Positions 52,741 through 63,656 of a DNA stretch of 64,000 nt are shown piece after piece; within the stretch, counting starts at the first letter, position 1; each line of letters starts with the position of its first letter. The position numbers and the translations under genes were made by a program. The notes beneath the pieces were generated by a model. The model saw nothing but the letters and a program-made list of their open reading frames with translations. It was not told where the DNA came from and did no database searches. Source of the DNA: Strongylocentrotus purpuratus. Taxonomy: Eukaryota; Echinodermata; Echinoidea; Camarodonta; Strongylocentrotidae. The stretch lies in assembly GCF_000002235.5 (NCBI RefSeq), contig NW_022145611.1, forward strand, positions 5,814,945 to 5,878,944. Reading direction: 5' to 3'.

Positions 52741-53596
52741 GTTCTGGAATGGCAGATGTCAAACACAATGGATATTAACCTTTCTGCAAAAATACTGGTA
52801 CATATACAAATTTAATTGATGTAATGGATAACAGGTCTTTGCCGTCTTAATGAACGATAGAAAGCAGATGAAATACCGCACCTCTAGTTTTGTGAGACGA
52901 TGTAAAATAGGCCATTTTCGTAAAAATTATTTCATTCACCAAGATTATTCATGCCTCGATACAAACTATTTCATTTACCTGACACGAATAATTGTATTAC
53001 AAAAGTCAGAATGCAATTGTATATATTACTTGTTGTTAGGTAGGACAAGTCATAATGTTTGTGCTACCTAGCAACAACAATTATTCGGAACAGGTGAACG
53101 AAAAATAATTCGTATCGATATCGAGGCGCTTCACAAAGGCATTATGCATACATTTGGTTACATTAAGGAAATTGCCTATTGACTATAGCAGCAAATTGTG
53201 ATTGTTTGTAAAAAAAATAACTTTCCAATACACCATTATCAGCAAAATTGTTGTAGAGTTGTAGAGCTATCGGGACAAAGCATTGTCAGATCTTATATAG
53301 AGCACAGTCAGTTCAAGGGGGCTAAGGGTCCCCACCCAATCCACATTGTTGATCGGTGGAAGAGCTGTTAGAAATTTCTCGAGGTAAACTGGGTTTGGAA
53401 AGAACCTAGGAACTTTTTGATTTTTTACTAAAAAGTATTCTGACTTTGATCCGACTGCAGATGGTCGGCGAGATTCCGCAATCATGTTCCTGAAAGAAAA
53501 AGATGTCGGAGCCCCCCCCCCCCCCACATTCCCCCATTGGAGTATTATGGATAAGGTTGTCAGTTATGACTAATTTTAACTGAGGCCCATAGTATT

Positions 53597-53764
53597 AAGC
53601 CCCACTGTCCTACTTGTAGCTACTTGCTCCCTCTATATAGAAAACTTCCCCAATCGGTGCCTGTTGGTCCCCCATGATCCTCTTTTTCTTATGTTAGTTG
53701 AGAGCTGAGTTAATGAGATAGCCACCTGTCAGTGACCTCGCTGTGTGGTCTAATCCCTTCTGGC
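53597..53764. repeat. Interspersed repeat (CTTGCTCCCTCTATATAG family), copy 3
   Basis: Very similar to 28837-29017. It ends about 45 bp before the main fucosyltransferase exon, and its frame adds a false N-terminal extension to that exon. Confidence 0.8.
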
Positions 53765-53809
53765 CCAGTATACATTGTCCTACTTTTGTTCTTTCTCCTT
53801 TCTGTTCAG

Positions 53810-55171
53810 GTGATGAAGACAGTCTTCTTCTTTTTGGCTGGCTTGGGAAGCGTAGGAATATTCAACACACTATTGGTGACGCTACCTTCCTTCGAGTACT
53901 CCTCCAAAACCAGAGTCCTACGTTTTGGTCAAGCAGATGATCAAAATTCCCACTTGGCCAAGCGACATGGTCGGTCACCTCGTGCTTCATCTGACATCGT
54001 CGACGTTCCAGGACCTAGCGCATTGAATGACCAGAAGATCGCAGCTGAGCCATCATCAAGGTGCATAAAGAGAGTCCACATCTTTGGTTCTATGACACGC
54101 ATGGTGTGGATTCCCGAGTTGAACCATTTCAGAACGCTACTGGAAACGAGCAACATGAATGGATTTGAGTCAGACGTAAACTGTACCCAGTCGCATGGGT
54201 ATGAATGCGACATCAAGCTAACTCTTGGAACAGAACGCGAACATCTGGCTGGGAAAGACGCAGTGATCTTTGGCATGGTCGCGACGACATGGATCACTAA
54301 AAATCTACTTCAGAATGTCTTGAAGCATAAGCCGGAGCCGGGCCAGACCTGGATCTTTTACAGTATTGAAACCCCGTACAGAGTCCTCAAATGGGCGGGA
54401 AGCAAGGACATAGCTCTTTTCAAATACCACGTGCTTATGACGTATAACAGGGGGTCTGACATCCACGTTCCTTTCGGTTATTACCGGCCATTTTCTGGAC
54501 TCGGTGACGTTCCAACTGACATTCGATTTTTAAGTGACGAATTCTACGAAAACCGGACGGGTCTCCTGTCCTGGGTTGCCACCAACTGCAACGACGTCTT
54601 CTGGCCACGGATGCCCTTCATTGAAAAGCTACGCAGTGAAATCTCTCTCGACGACTATGGAGCCTGCGGCCACAAGGAATGCCTTCCGCGGAGATCGCCT
54701 CAATGCAACGAACTCTTCGCTAGCTACAAATTCTACCTCTCCATCCCGAATGCAGAATGTAGGGACTACATCACTGAGAAGTTCTGGATGATATCGCTGA
54801 AGTACGGTACCGTTCCTCTGGTCTTAGGGACAGTCAGAGAGGACTATGAGCAGTTGGCACCCCCAAATTCCTTCGTCCACTTCACCGACTTTAAGAGCAT
54901 CAAAGAGGCGGCCGACTATCTGAAGCAGGTGGACAAAAACAAGACTCTTTACAGGCAATACCACGATTGGCGTCGCCATGGAGAAGTTGTTACTTCCTTC
55001 CCGCACCACCCTGGAACTCTTTGTAGGACACTGCCACATATCTACCCGAGACCATCGAATGAATTAAAATTAATCGGGGATTCGGCTTGGTACAAGGACT
55101 GCCGAACAGTTCCAAGCGAAATGGATGTTAACTCCCAATTTGAGAACATCGGCAACTGGACTCCTTGGTAA
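53810..55171 (+). CDS. Alpha-1,3-fucosyltransferase (GT10), main exon
   Basis: Transfers fucose from GDP-fucose to N-acetylglucosamine of glycans in the Golgi (family knowledge). With exon 1 the protein is 461 aa; alone, from ATG at 53813, 452 aa. A hydrophobic segment TVFFFLAGLGSVGIFNTLLV serves as signal anchor, followed by a stem. The catalytic part has the GDP-fucose motifs: YNRGSDIHVPFGYY (about residue 225) and FYLSIPNAECRDYITEKFW then KYGTVPLVLG (about 310-340), followed by PPNSFVHFTDF. Conserved Cys flank the motif (HKECLPRR, PQCNELF). Length is normal for the family and there are no breaks. Most of the protein is one exon, as in vertebrate FUT genes. Which acceptor glycan it uses cannot be told. 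Confidence 0.93.
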   Translation: MMKTVFFFLAGLGSVGIFNTLLVTLPSFEYSSKTRVLRFGQADDQNSHLAKRHGRSPRASSDIVDVPGPSALNDQKIAAEPSSRCIKRVHIFGSMTRMVWIPELNHFRTLLETSNMNGFESDVNCTQSHGYECDIKLTLGTEREHLAGKDAVIFGMVATTWITKNLLQNVLKHKPEPGQTWIFYSIETPYRVLKWAGSKDIALFKYHVLMTYNRGSDIHVPFGYYRPFSGLGDVPTDIRFLSDEFYENRTGLLSWVATNCNDVFWPRMPFIEKLRSEISLDDYGACGHKECLPRRSPQCNELFASYKFYLSIPNAECRDYITEKFWMISLKYGTVPLVLGTVREDYEQLAPPNSFVHFTDFKSIKEAADYLKQVDKNKTLYRQYHDWRRHGEVVTSFPHHPGTLCRTLPHIYPRPSNELKLIGDSAWYKDCRTVPSEMDVNSQFENIGNWTPW

Positions 55172-55200
55172 CAATGCTGTTGTAGACCGACATCCGATAA

Positions 55201-55343
55201 TAGGGACTTTTAGATTCTGCACGACGAGAACGCGGACTGCCCTTTTAAGGCAATGTGACGTCACTGCTAGTGCCTTAAAAGGACGTCACATTGCCTTAAA
55301 AGGGCAGTCCACGTTCTCGTCGTGCATAATCTAAAAGTCCCTA
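55201..55343. mobile_element. Near-perfect 62-bp-arm hairpin
   Basis: Left arm 55201-55262 and right arm 55282-55343 are inverted copies with only two mismatches; the spacer is 19 bp. The flanking ACCGACAT / ATGTCGGT (55187-55194 and 55345-55352) extends the pairing. It begins 29 bp after the fucosyltransferase stop and so would fold in its 3'UTR. Probably a tiny foldback MITE. Confidence 0.9.
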
Positions 55344-56085
55344 ATGTCGGTATCACGAACCCTCAGAAAAGTTGTCAGAAGCCCAAGAAACCGACATGTC
55401 GGTCTCTGGGACTTCAGTCTAATGAATCGTCAGAAAATACCGTAGGTCTCGTGAACTATCCTCTTCTTACGCTGTAGTCACTGTGAATTGCTGACTGTTT
55501 ACATGTAATTCGATCTCTTTACTTCATTTTCGAAAGAGGTGTTTTGTACAATGAGATTTCAACGGCAATGAAAATGTTGTCCTCTGAAAACAAACTAGGT
55601 CTGTTTGGCCGGAACAACTTCATCACAAGCGCCATTGTCTTTAAAGAAGACTTGGTCAACCTCAAAAATATTGTTAAATGTTTGCTCTTATGAGGGCATA
55701 TGTGTATGTTTAGTATTGTCCAAATAACTACTTTAACATATGATGTGATCTAAAGAGAGTAAGCATAGGTACCCTAAAACGAGGTGAAAATTGACAAACT
55801 TTGGAAACGTTTTGATCTAATCTATCTCCCAGAAATGATGAGGACCTTTTTATTTTTTGAAGTTCAGTCTGGTTTCTTTGTTAAATCTCTATTACCAAAT
55901 ATTTTTCAAATTTTGTTGTTGTCAATAATATTTTTTTAATACAAATTCTGTCCATGGAGTCCGTCACATTGCGTGTCTTTAGCCGTTTCTCTTTTCTCTA
56001 ATATTTTAATATTTTAGGGGCGGATCCAGGATGGACAGAAATGGAGGGGCGGGGAAGTCCCATTAGATCTCCCAGACTCACTCAG

Positions 56086-56086
<1 letters not shown>

Positions 56087-56134
<48 letters not shown>

Positions 56135-56177
56135 GGGAGAGGGAGAGAGAGAGAGTAAGAGAGGGAGAGAGAGAGAG

Positions 56178-56213
<36 letters not shown>

Positions 56214-56232
56214 GAGAGAGAGAGGGGGGAGA
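56087..56232. repeat. (GA)n microsatellite
   Basis: Long GA tract with short G interruptions. Arg/Glu and Ser/Leu ORFs over it are low complexity. Confidence 0.96.
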
Positions 56233-56337
56233 GAGGGGAGGGGGTCTGACATGCCCTTTTCGTCTATTATCATCTTTCTCCTTTTTATACCCATTTTCCA
56301 CATAACATTGCAGTCATCTGGATCTGCCATTCATTTT

Positions 56338-56395
56338 TTGTCTCGCCTGCGTAGCAAAAAGCGAGACATAGGCGCCGCTTTTCCGGTGACGGCGG

Positions 56396-56430
<35 letters not shown>

Positions 56431-57290
56431 TCAACATCAAAAACTTAACCTAAGGTTAAGTTTTTGAATTTTTGGTATAATTTTTAAAGTATAAGTTCTT
56501 AGTCAATGAAACTTTGACTTTAGGGTAATCAAGTATCCCCAATCATGTGAGTAGAATTTCAGATCACAAAGTCAAGGTCAAAGGTCATTTCAGGTCAACA
56601 GACTTGGACTATGTTGTAGCATCATCATCGAAAACTTAACCTAAGGTTAAGTTTTTTAATTTTTGATATAATTTTGAAAGTATAAGTTCTTAGTCAATGA
56701 AACTTGGACTATAGGGTTATCAAGTCTCCCCAATCATGTGAGTAGAATTTCAGGTCACTAAGTTAAGGTCAAAGGCCATTTAAGGTCAACAAACTAAGAC
56801 CTTGTTGTGGCATCAACCTTAAGATTTTCAAAATGCTTCTTCTTCGTTATTTTTCAACCGATTTTGATTCTGATTGTTTCATATGATAGGGCTAGGAGGG
56901 GATTTAAAATTTCTACACAGAATCGTGAATTCATTATCTATGCTAATTTATGCAAATTTATTCGAAATCACAAAAAAGGCTTCTTCTCCTTCATTTCTCG
57001 ACCGATTTTGATTTGGTTTGCTTTATATCGTAGAGCTAACTTTGGTACACTAAACTTCTACACAGAATTTTGAAATTGTTCTCCATTAATTAATTATGGT
57101 AATTTATGCAAATTTATTCCAAAAATAACAAAAATTGCTTCTTTTCCCTCATTTCTTGACCGATTTTGCCTTATCTGGTAGAGCTAAATTTGGAACAATA
57201 AACTTCTACACAGAATTGTGAGATTTTGCTCCATTGTTTATTTATGGTACTTTATGCAAATGAAATGAAATTATGTCCCTTCCAGGGCAT
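56338..57290. repeat. Complex interspersed repeat with internal tandem units
   Basis: Begins with the small palindrome 'gtctcgcctgcgtagc...gcgagac', then (GGCGAC)n, then two tandem units of about 190 bp, each starting near AAAACTTAACCTAAGGTTAAG (56440 and 56631). Three diverged units of about 160 bp follow, each with 'cttctacacagaatt' and 'ttatgcaaatttattc'. A repeat of this type is, from memory, abundant in sea urchin DNA. Confidence 0.75.
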
Positions 57291-57545
57291 CAAATTTCTA
57301 TTTTTTGACCAGTTCAAAAGTGTACCACATAAAATTTACGATATTTGTTGTTGTGAGATGCGGATGAGCGCTACGTCATTGACGTTCTGGTTTATCATAT
57401 TGAATTGCGTTATGCAGGCGAGACCGCCGAGAGCGTTTCCCTTGTCTATAATTTATTTCAATTATGCTTTTTAATGTTTTAGTCACTGCTTAGGAAAATG
57501 TGGGATAAAATTTTCAACATGTTTCCGAGAAGCCTGAGTATATCC

Positions 57546-57893
57546 GGGGGGGGGGGGGGGGGGGAGGGGTACTCAGATTTGGTTTGGACGGGGGTGTGCC
57601 GCTCAAGCCTCGAAACCCCTATCCCTATCCATTATTAGGGATCATTTTGGGTCATTTTTATCGAAAAAAAGACAAATAATTTTCCCACATTCATTTTCGA
57701 GTGTTTTTCGGGTGTTTGCATGGCAAGCACCCGACATTTATGCAAATTTTGTGAAAACGAACCCATATTTAATGGTATTTTTTTTTAAAAGTGGGACCCA
57801 TGTTTAGGGATTTTTGTGTGAAAAATTGACCCATTAGAGCGGCACATCCCCGTATGTCCTAATATGTGAGTACCCCCCCCCCCCCCCCCCCCC
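57546..57893. mobile_element. MITE with G-run/C-run termini
   Basis: Starts with 19 G then AGGGGTACTCAGA and ends GTGAGTAC plus 21 C. Inside, GGTGTGCCGCTC and GAGCGGCACATCC are inverted partners. About 350 bp, no ORF. Confidence 0.82.
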
Positions 57894-58240
57894 TTGTATT
57901 TAACTTACCTCAACGGGTGCTTTAGGGCGTGGTTTAACCATGAGTTGTGATGTGGTGTAGTTTTAGATATGTACAATTCCGACAGATTGTTGGTAATTAT
58001 ATGAACAGACAGAAGAAGTCTTCCAGTGTTAGACCTGAAAGTAATTCAGGACGTTAGTTATTTGGGAGGCTTTTTCTTCTCATGGAATTACGCATTAATC
58101 TATTCATTCTTTTCATTTGTATTTATCAATAAATATGGCATGATAAATAAATAGTGAATAAGTGATGTCACTGAGTATTATTGAGTTGTTCAAGTGTCAC
58201 ATAATTAATTGCATATGTTTTTAATATAATGGCAATGTCC
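57894..58240. other. Spacer, nothing recognised
   Basis: AT-rich sequence between a MITE and a CT microsatellite. No gene, splice signals or repeats recognised. Confidence 0.5.
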
Positions 58241-58249
58241 ACATCCCTT

Positions 58250-58289
<40 letters not shown>

Positions 58290-58403
58290 TCTCTCTCTCT
58301 CCCTCCCTCCCTCTCTTCTCTCTCCCTCCCTCTCTTCTCTCTTCTCTACCCCCTCCGTTCCTCTTCCTGTCTCAGACTTTTTTCCCACTTTCATTTACAT
58401 TCG

Positions 58404-58444
<41 letters not shown>

Positions 58445-58500
58445 CATCACCCTCTACATCACACCCCCTCTCTCTCTCTCTCTCTCTCTCCATCCCCTAT
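58250..58500. repeat. CT microsatellites
   Basis: Three (CT)n tracts separated by short unique stretches. Confidence 0.95.
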
Positions 58501-58867
58501 CTACTCACTCTATCCCTCACGTCTTTCATGATATTTCCCCTCTCTTCTCTCCTTAGATATTTCTTTGGAGAAATTTGGAGAAAAATGACGCTGTAGAATT
58601 ATCATAAATTTCATTAGCACAGACTGCGTCTTGCTTTAAGAAGAAATTCGTAACTTCTTTACACAATAAAATGATGTTAGAATAACATGATCATACACAT
58701 CCTCTGCGCATACATTAAAAACCATCTCAAAGAAGCTTCAATGTAAAAGAAATATGTTTATTTAATTACTAAGATACACTCACAGATTATGTACACAATA
58801 CAAAGGCAAAGAAAGTAATTGTTAACGAACAATTATTATAATCAACGATTGCATAATACATAGGCTC

Positions 58868-59120
58868 ATCTCTCTCTCTCTCTCTCTCTCGCTCGCTCTC
58901 TCTCTCTCTCTCTCTCCCTCTCTCTCTCTCCCTCTCTCTCTCTCTCTTCCTCTCCCACCCCCTCTCTCTTCCTCTCCCACCCCCTCTCTCTCTTTCTCTC
59001 TCTCCCTCTCCCCTCTTTCTTTTTCTCTCTCCCTCTCTTTTTCTATCTGTCTCTCTTTTTACCCCTCTCCCCCTCTCTCCCCCTCTTTCTCCCTCCCTCC
59101 CTCCTTCCCTCTCGTTCTAT
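58868..59120. repeat. CT microsatellite in probable 3'UTR of minus-strand gene
   Basis: Interrupted (CT)n about 40-290 bp past the stop codon at 59161 of the minus-strand gene, so its transcript would carry a long GA tract. A minus-strand AATAAA lies at 58757-58762. Confidence 0.8.
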
Positions 59121-59160
59121 TTTTCTACGTTGTCGCTTTGAAAGTCTTTTTTTGTTCGTC

Positions 59161-59370
59161 TTAGTCATCACTCTCATCCGATTCCGATGTTGATTGTCCT
59201 TCTCTTTTCTCCAGCTCCTGGTGGATCTCGACTTTAAGTTCATCCAGGAGGTGCTTGAGGTAGTCGGTCTCCTCGGCGTCGTCCTTTTCGAGGCTTTTCA
59301 CGACCAGGAGATCGGTGAACATCACCCTCGCCATCATCAGCATAGCACGTGCACGGTCAAACAGACTTGC
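59161..59370 (-). CDS. Unrecognised gene, last exon
   Basis: 70 codons including stop: ASLFDRARAMLMMARVMFTD then LLVVKSLEKDDAEETDYLKH and an acidic Ser/Asp tail that looks like a casein kinase 2 substrate. The acceptor (minus) is ccgattag at 59371-59378. Confidence 0.8.
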   Translation of the reverse strand, partial: ASLFDRARAMLMMARVMFTDLLVVKSLEKDDAEETDYLKHLLDELKVEIHQELEKREGQSTSESDESDD

Positions 59371-59796
59371 CTAATCGGAAAGTGGGAAAACAAAATATAA
59401 TAAAATAATAATAATAATTCCGCTTTTATATAGCGCTATGATGTCTCTAAGCGCTTTACAGATATACTATTAACCCGGTCATTGGATTCAATACTGGCCC
59501 GCACACACTGGGTGTACAATCACCACTCCCTGGGGAGCATTCCAGCCAGGCGTTATTTGACATGAAACATTTGACTTGATGTTGAGGCAAGCGGTTGTCA
59601 TGGAAATTGATATACAATTAGTATATGAATAATATGAAACATGACACAGGATGTATGGACCTAGCTGTACTCTGTAATTTTATTTCAGCAGTCTTGCATA
59701 TCATAATAGTATACATATAAATGAGCAATTACGTATTCTATGAATACTTATGTTTGCGATTATATTTCTCTTGCGAAAGGGAAATCGATTTGTTTG

Positions 59797-59839
<43 letters not shown>

Positions 59840-62800
59840 GGTTTGTGCTTATTATGGTAACATGTTATATCAAATTCCTATAGTGACATGAAAACAAAAA
59901 AGATAAATTTGCAGCCTTACTAACAATATAATTCAACGTCGAATCGTTATAAGTAGGTCTCTTGTCTAAGTTCATGACTAAAAATGTCTACCCCGTAATA
60001 TTATGAAGCCACAGAATATATTGAAAGGTTTTTACACAATGCACATTGTATGATATAAGTAGTGACATGTAAACAAAAAAGACAAATTTGCGGCCTTACT
60101 AACAATTTGATTCAACGTCGAATCGTTTTAAGTAGTCTCTTGTCTAAGTTCATGACTAAAAATGTCTACCCCGTAATATTATGAAGCCACATAACATATT
60201 GAAAGGTTGCGCCCGTTTACAATGTCAATATAATGTCTGAGCTATTCGTCTGGCTTTCATTTTAATGTGTATTTTATCGATTTAGAGCACTCACTGGCAG
60301 TAATTGAATTTCATGCGCCCAAACTGACGAACGACATAGTTGTTCAGATGATATTGCGACTTTGTGCTCTAGAGGCGTTATTTTTAACCAACCTTGAAAA
60401 TAAATTTTTTATAACTTGAAAAATTGTTGAGAATTGTGAACAGACATATTACATTTTGAATGAAACTCTCATATATAATACGCCTCATTTAAAACACACT
60501 TTTATTTAAATCTGTATACAAATTCGTTTTAATGAAATCATCAATAGAGGCGGATAAAGGACTGTAAGGAAAAAAACAAACTATTTTAAAATCGCTAACA
60601 CTTCCAATAGGGGGCTCAGAGAACATCCCTTCTCCTCCATCTAACCGCTTTCCCTTTTCAGCTCACTTTGACCATGGGCCCCCTCGCCCTCCCCTCCCCT
60701 CGCCCTCCCCCTCCCCCTCCCCTCCCCCTGCCCCTGCCCCGCCCTCCCTCTGCCCTCCCAATCTCTCCCTCTCCCCGTCAACAATATTTTGGATCCACCA
60801 ATTGCACCCCCATGATCCCCCCCGATAATGGTAATACTTGTGAATTCTGAGCGGAGCCTCCCTCTCACCGTAGTAGGTCCATGCTCTCACATAGTCACTA
60901 CTTTTAATAAAACATGAACTCATAAACATGCCCAGCTAAATACCATTTACCATCGGATATCATGTATTCATTCCGTTGCTACGGTCTTATGTCACGTGAT
61001 GTTTGGTGGCTGTATTTACAAACGCCATGGAATTCGCCGATCTCAACGAATATTTTATTGGCCGACATGCGATCGTGGCTCGTTCAACAAAGAGACCCTA
61101 TTGTTTGCGACACTGGACAGACAATTTGAAGACTGAACGTATAATAAATTATTTCAACCTGGATGATAAATTAAGGTCATTTGTAAATGAAAAAAAAAAT
61201 CTTTGCATAATCTCCCAGTCACAACGAGACGACCGATCCAAATTTCTCTAAAAATATGAGATTGTGCTTTCCTCGCCTTACTATATAACTCCCTATTAAA
61301 GGTATAGTGATTTTTGTAATTTTTGAATGTTGATTTATGTTGATTTATAAATCTAGTATACTATTGGATTTGATTTGATATGGTTTATAGATAAAAACGT
61401 ACATTCAAAATAGCAGCCAGAGGGTGAAACAAATTGAATTTACAAAAGATTGACACATACAAATACATAACATAAAAAAATCGATTTGGTAAAATACATT
61501 TACGTTTACATTAGATTACAAAATATATATATGAATGTCAAATGGCAATTCACAGTGAATAATCAAGGAGATAATAATGATGATGACATCAGTAATGATG
61601 ATGATCTTACCTCGACATAATCTCGTACTTTCTTGACTTGGTTTCTAACGTTACTGATCTGACCGCTTATACCCCACATACCATAGCCTGTATTCAGCTG
61701 AGAATTACTGCTATAAAACTCATGTAACCTGTTGAAAAAAGATTGAGACAAGAAACATAGGCTATGTGTTAACGGTCGGAAAGTATAATTATACTGTAGC
61801 CTCATCGCGATGGCTCAGTGGTAGAGTCTCTTAACCGGGAGGTCGCGGGTTCGAAACCAAGTCGTTTTTACTGGCTGCCTGCCGTAGCAACAAACAACAA
61901 TCCCCGTTTCGTTGACGATCAGCCATGCATGAAGTCTTTCGTCTCCTTTGTTGTTAGGGCAGACAACCAGTAGACGGGAGTCGTTTAAAAATAAAATTAT
62001 GGAAATGCAATCATTACTTTGAACAAACAGAACTTTGTTATTCCTGGCTTTAGGTGTCATTTGAAAGGGCAAAAAATGAACTTTCTAGATGGTGATTGCC
62101 TCTTTGAAATTCAGATACCGTCCGCCAAATGTATTTTTGGTACCCTTTCTTCAAATTGTTTTTAATCACTCATGCGTGAAATATGCATCATATGGGTTAC
62201 ACTAATGAAAGAGGAGGATCTAAGCTTTACAAACATGTGTCATTTATTAATTATAATTTTGATTAAGTTATAAAACATCGATGACTCTCGGGTTCGTTTT
62301 TTCTGCGACGCACTGTAGAGTACCGAAGTGCTAATGCCATATTTGCTTTTCGTTCCGGTTCCTCGTTCCAAACAACAGAGCTTGTGCATGAGGTTCCCCT
62401 GGAAATCATTCAAGCAACGGACTGGTACAGGGCGAATTCAGTGTTTGGCGCTATTGTTTAGCACAAGATTCTTTGGAATCAGCAACCTTGACAACTTCTT
62501 TTTCTTCTTCTGTTGAAGTACAGGCCACCATGTTGTCGGTGTATCTTTGTACTTTGAAGTTGTTCAGATATAAATGTACAGTGCTGTGGAAGATCTAATC
62601 CATATGCGGTTAAAAAGAACAGAACTTGGCCAATATGACGTCACACTTCGGTACTCTACATGTTCGTTTACAGACTCCTAAATAACATCACCTTGTGACG
62701 TCATCCTCTCTATCATCCCACATGGACGACTCTGGTTCCACCCTGTAGAGTCGCACGCAGAAATCAGGCGAGATCTTATTGACTAGGAGCGTCGTCATGA

Positions 62801-63656
62801 ACGTTGAGGGAATGGGTTTCCCGATCCGCGGCATGACCAGGGTGTGCTTACGGAGGACGAGGTGGTTCTTGATCTCGCCCTCGGCCTCGCACAGCGTGGT
62901 CAAGCTCCTTGTCATCTGCTCGTGCCGGAGCTCGTCCAGCGTGCCGATCCAGATGTAGAAGGCGAAACGGAAGACCTTCTCGAGGATTAGGTAGGCTAAC
63001 CTGAATGGAGAATGGAATCGTGTTACTTTTTTATTTCTTGTACAATGGTGTAACTCCCACGAGGTGCATCAAAGATTGCGCCAGCCTCTGACACACTCCT
63101 ACGTCAGCAGTAAAAAAAAACACGCATGCGATAGGTATAATGCTTGTTATAATAATTTGTAAAGAAAATTATTCAGGACATAAATGAAAAGTATACAGGA
63201 GTTCGGTAGCGTATAAAAATGAACCAAACATTCCAGATATCGATGAGGCATGTGCATCATGGGGGGGGGGGGGCGCCAGCCTTACTCGGTGAATTAAATG
63301 CAAATTAAAATTGCCATTGATTGGGCTGGAATGTGCGAGGACTTCAAGTCATCTTCTTTTCATGTCCTCCCTTATCCTCACTTTCTCTTCCTAGTTTTCC
63401 TTTGTTTTAATGGGGGTGGGGTGGGGGTCCCCATGCCCAATAGTAGCTACGCCACCGCAGGGAGGGGTTACCTGGCCATGTCGGAGCGAACACTGCGGAC
63501 GTCGGGTTCATAGCCCGCTGTTCGTTTACGGATCAAGATGGCGGAGATCAGCTGCTGTTGGGGCTCCTGCTGGGCGAGAATCATGTCAATCCGAGGTTGA
63601 ACGATGGTACGACTACGAAGGTACTTCATCTTAGGGTGCTCGAACTCCATCATGAC
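59161..63656 (-). CDS. Unrecognised gene, last four coding exons (partial)
   Basis: Minus-strand exons in order: 63472-63656, 62692-63000, 61611-61728, 59161-59370. All are GT-AG and the phases agree (2, 2, 0), giving about 273 residues up to the stop; the 5' part is outside the window. The chain is rich in helices: MEFEHPKMKYLRSRTIVQPR, LAYLILEKVFRFAFYIWIGT, a segment VMPRIGKPIPSTFMTTLLVN, then LFDRARAMLMMARVMFTDLL and an acidic end STSESDESDD. No membrane span is certain, although FRFAFYIWIG is hydrophobic. I do not recognise the family. The absence of stops, the spliced phases and a codon use unlike the spacers make it a real gene. Confidence 0.8.
59410..59570. repeat. Interspersed repeat (AGCGCTTTACAG motif)
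   Basis: 'tatagcgctatg...aagcgctttacag' and 'ctggggagcattccagcc' resemble SINE 3' parts. 'ggaatgctccccaggctg' occurs on the other strand near 35380. Intron of the minus-strand gene. Confidence 0.5.
59796..59838. repeat. (ATTG)n microsatellite
   Basis: About ten ATTG units. Confidence 0.95.
59881..60210. repeat. Direct tandem duplication, 179-bp period
   Basis: 'tagtgacatg' to 'atattgaaagg' at 59881-60034 is repeated at 60060-60210 with few changes, in a gene intron. The high identity suggests a recent event. Confidence 0.92.
60670..60780. repeat. C-rich/G-quadruplex-prone tract
   Basis: CCCCTC/CCCTG runs on plus (G-runs on the coding minus strand) in the intron before the last exon of the minus-strand gene. 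Low-complexity ORFs here are not genes. Confidence 0.85.
61021..61251 (+). CDS. Hypothetical ORF, doubtful
   Basis: ATG at 61027 (cgccATGG) opens MEFADLNEYFIGRHAIVARS and runs to a stop at 61251. It has no splice partner and no family match, and lies in an intron of the minus-strand gene. It could be a transposon fragment like the ORF at 4137, or chance. Confidence 0.15.
   Translation, partial: NAMEFADLNEYFIGRHAIVARSTKRPYCLRHWTDNLKTERIINYFNLDDKLRSFVNEKKNLCIISQSQRDDRSKFL
61611..61728 (-). CDS. Unrecognised gene, penultimate exon
   Basis: 39 codons plus one base: LHEFYSSNSQLNTGYGMWGI then SGQISNVRNQVKKVRDYVE, an amphipathic helix at the end. Donor gtaaga, acceptor caacag. Confidence 0.8.
61801..61985 (+). 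mobile_element. tRNA-derived SINE
   Basis: GGCTCAGTGGTAGAG is a canonical box A/D-arm and GGGTTCGAAACC a box B. The acceptor stem cannot pair, so it is not a tRNA gene. The body contains 'caacaaacaacaatccc' and 'tcctttgttgttag', inverted to each other. Confidence 0.65.
62314..62660. mobile_element. 347-bp MITE with perfect 17-bp TIR
   Basis: TGTAGAGTACCGAAGTG at 62314 and its exact reverse complement at 62644-62660. No transposase. It lies 31 bp past the donor of the 62692-63000 exon. Confidence 0.85.
62692..63000 (-). CDS. Unrecognised gene, internal exon
   Basis: 309 nt encoding LAYLILEKVFRFAFYIWIGT, LDELRHEQMTRSLTTLCEAE and VMPRIGKPIPSTFMTTLLVN, ending DDREDDVT. Enters and leaves in phase 2. 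Local base composition is GC-rich compared with the flanks, as expected for a constrained exon. Confidence 0.85.
63472..63656 (-). CDS. Unrecognised gene, upstream exon in window
   Basis: VMMEFEHPKMKYLRSRTIVQ, PRIDMILAQQEPQQQLISAI and LIRKRTAGYEPDVRSVRSDM. Acceptor aatgaccag, donor GCCAG|gtaacc (phase 2). If the acceptor is wrong, the exon could extend to the right, but a stop is close upstream in this frame. Confidence 0.75.

Larger units (their letters stand above)
52222..53809 (+). other. Fucosyltransferase intron with SINE and repeats
   Basis: Contains a SINE (52544-52740), a C-run (53513-53525) and repeat copy 3 of the CTATATAG family (53597-53764), whose end lies just before the polypyrimidine tract (ttctttctcctttctgttcag). 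No other gene. Confidence 0.55.

Noticed and set aside
53732..53812. Upstream in-frame extension of the fucosyltransferase
   Set aside because: It comes from an interspersed repeat and includes the polypyrimidine tract and acceptor; the exon begins at 53810.
61801..61870. Functional tRNA gene
   Set aside because: Boxes A and B are good but the acceptor stem does not pair and a SINE body follows.
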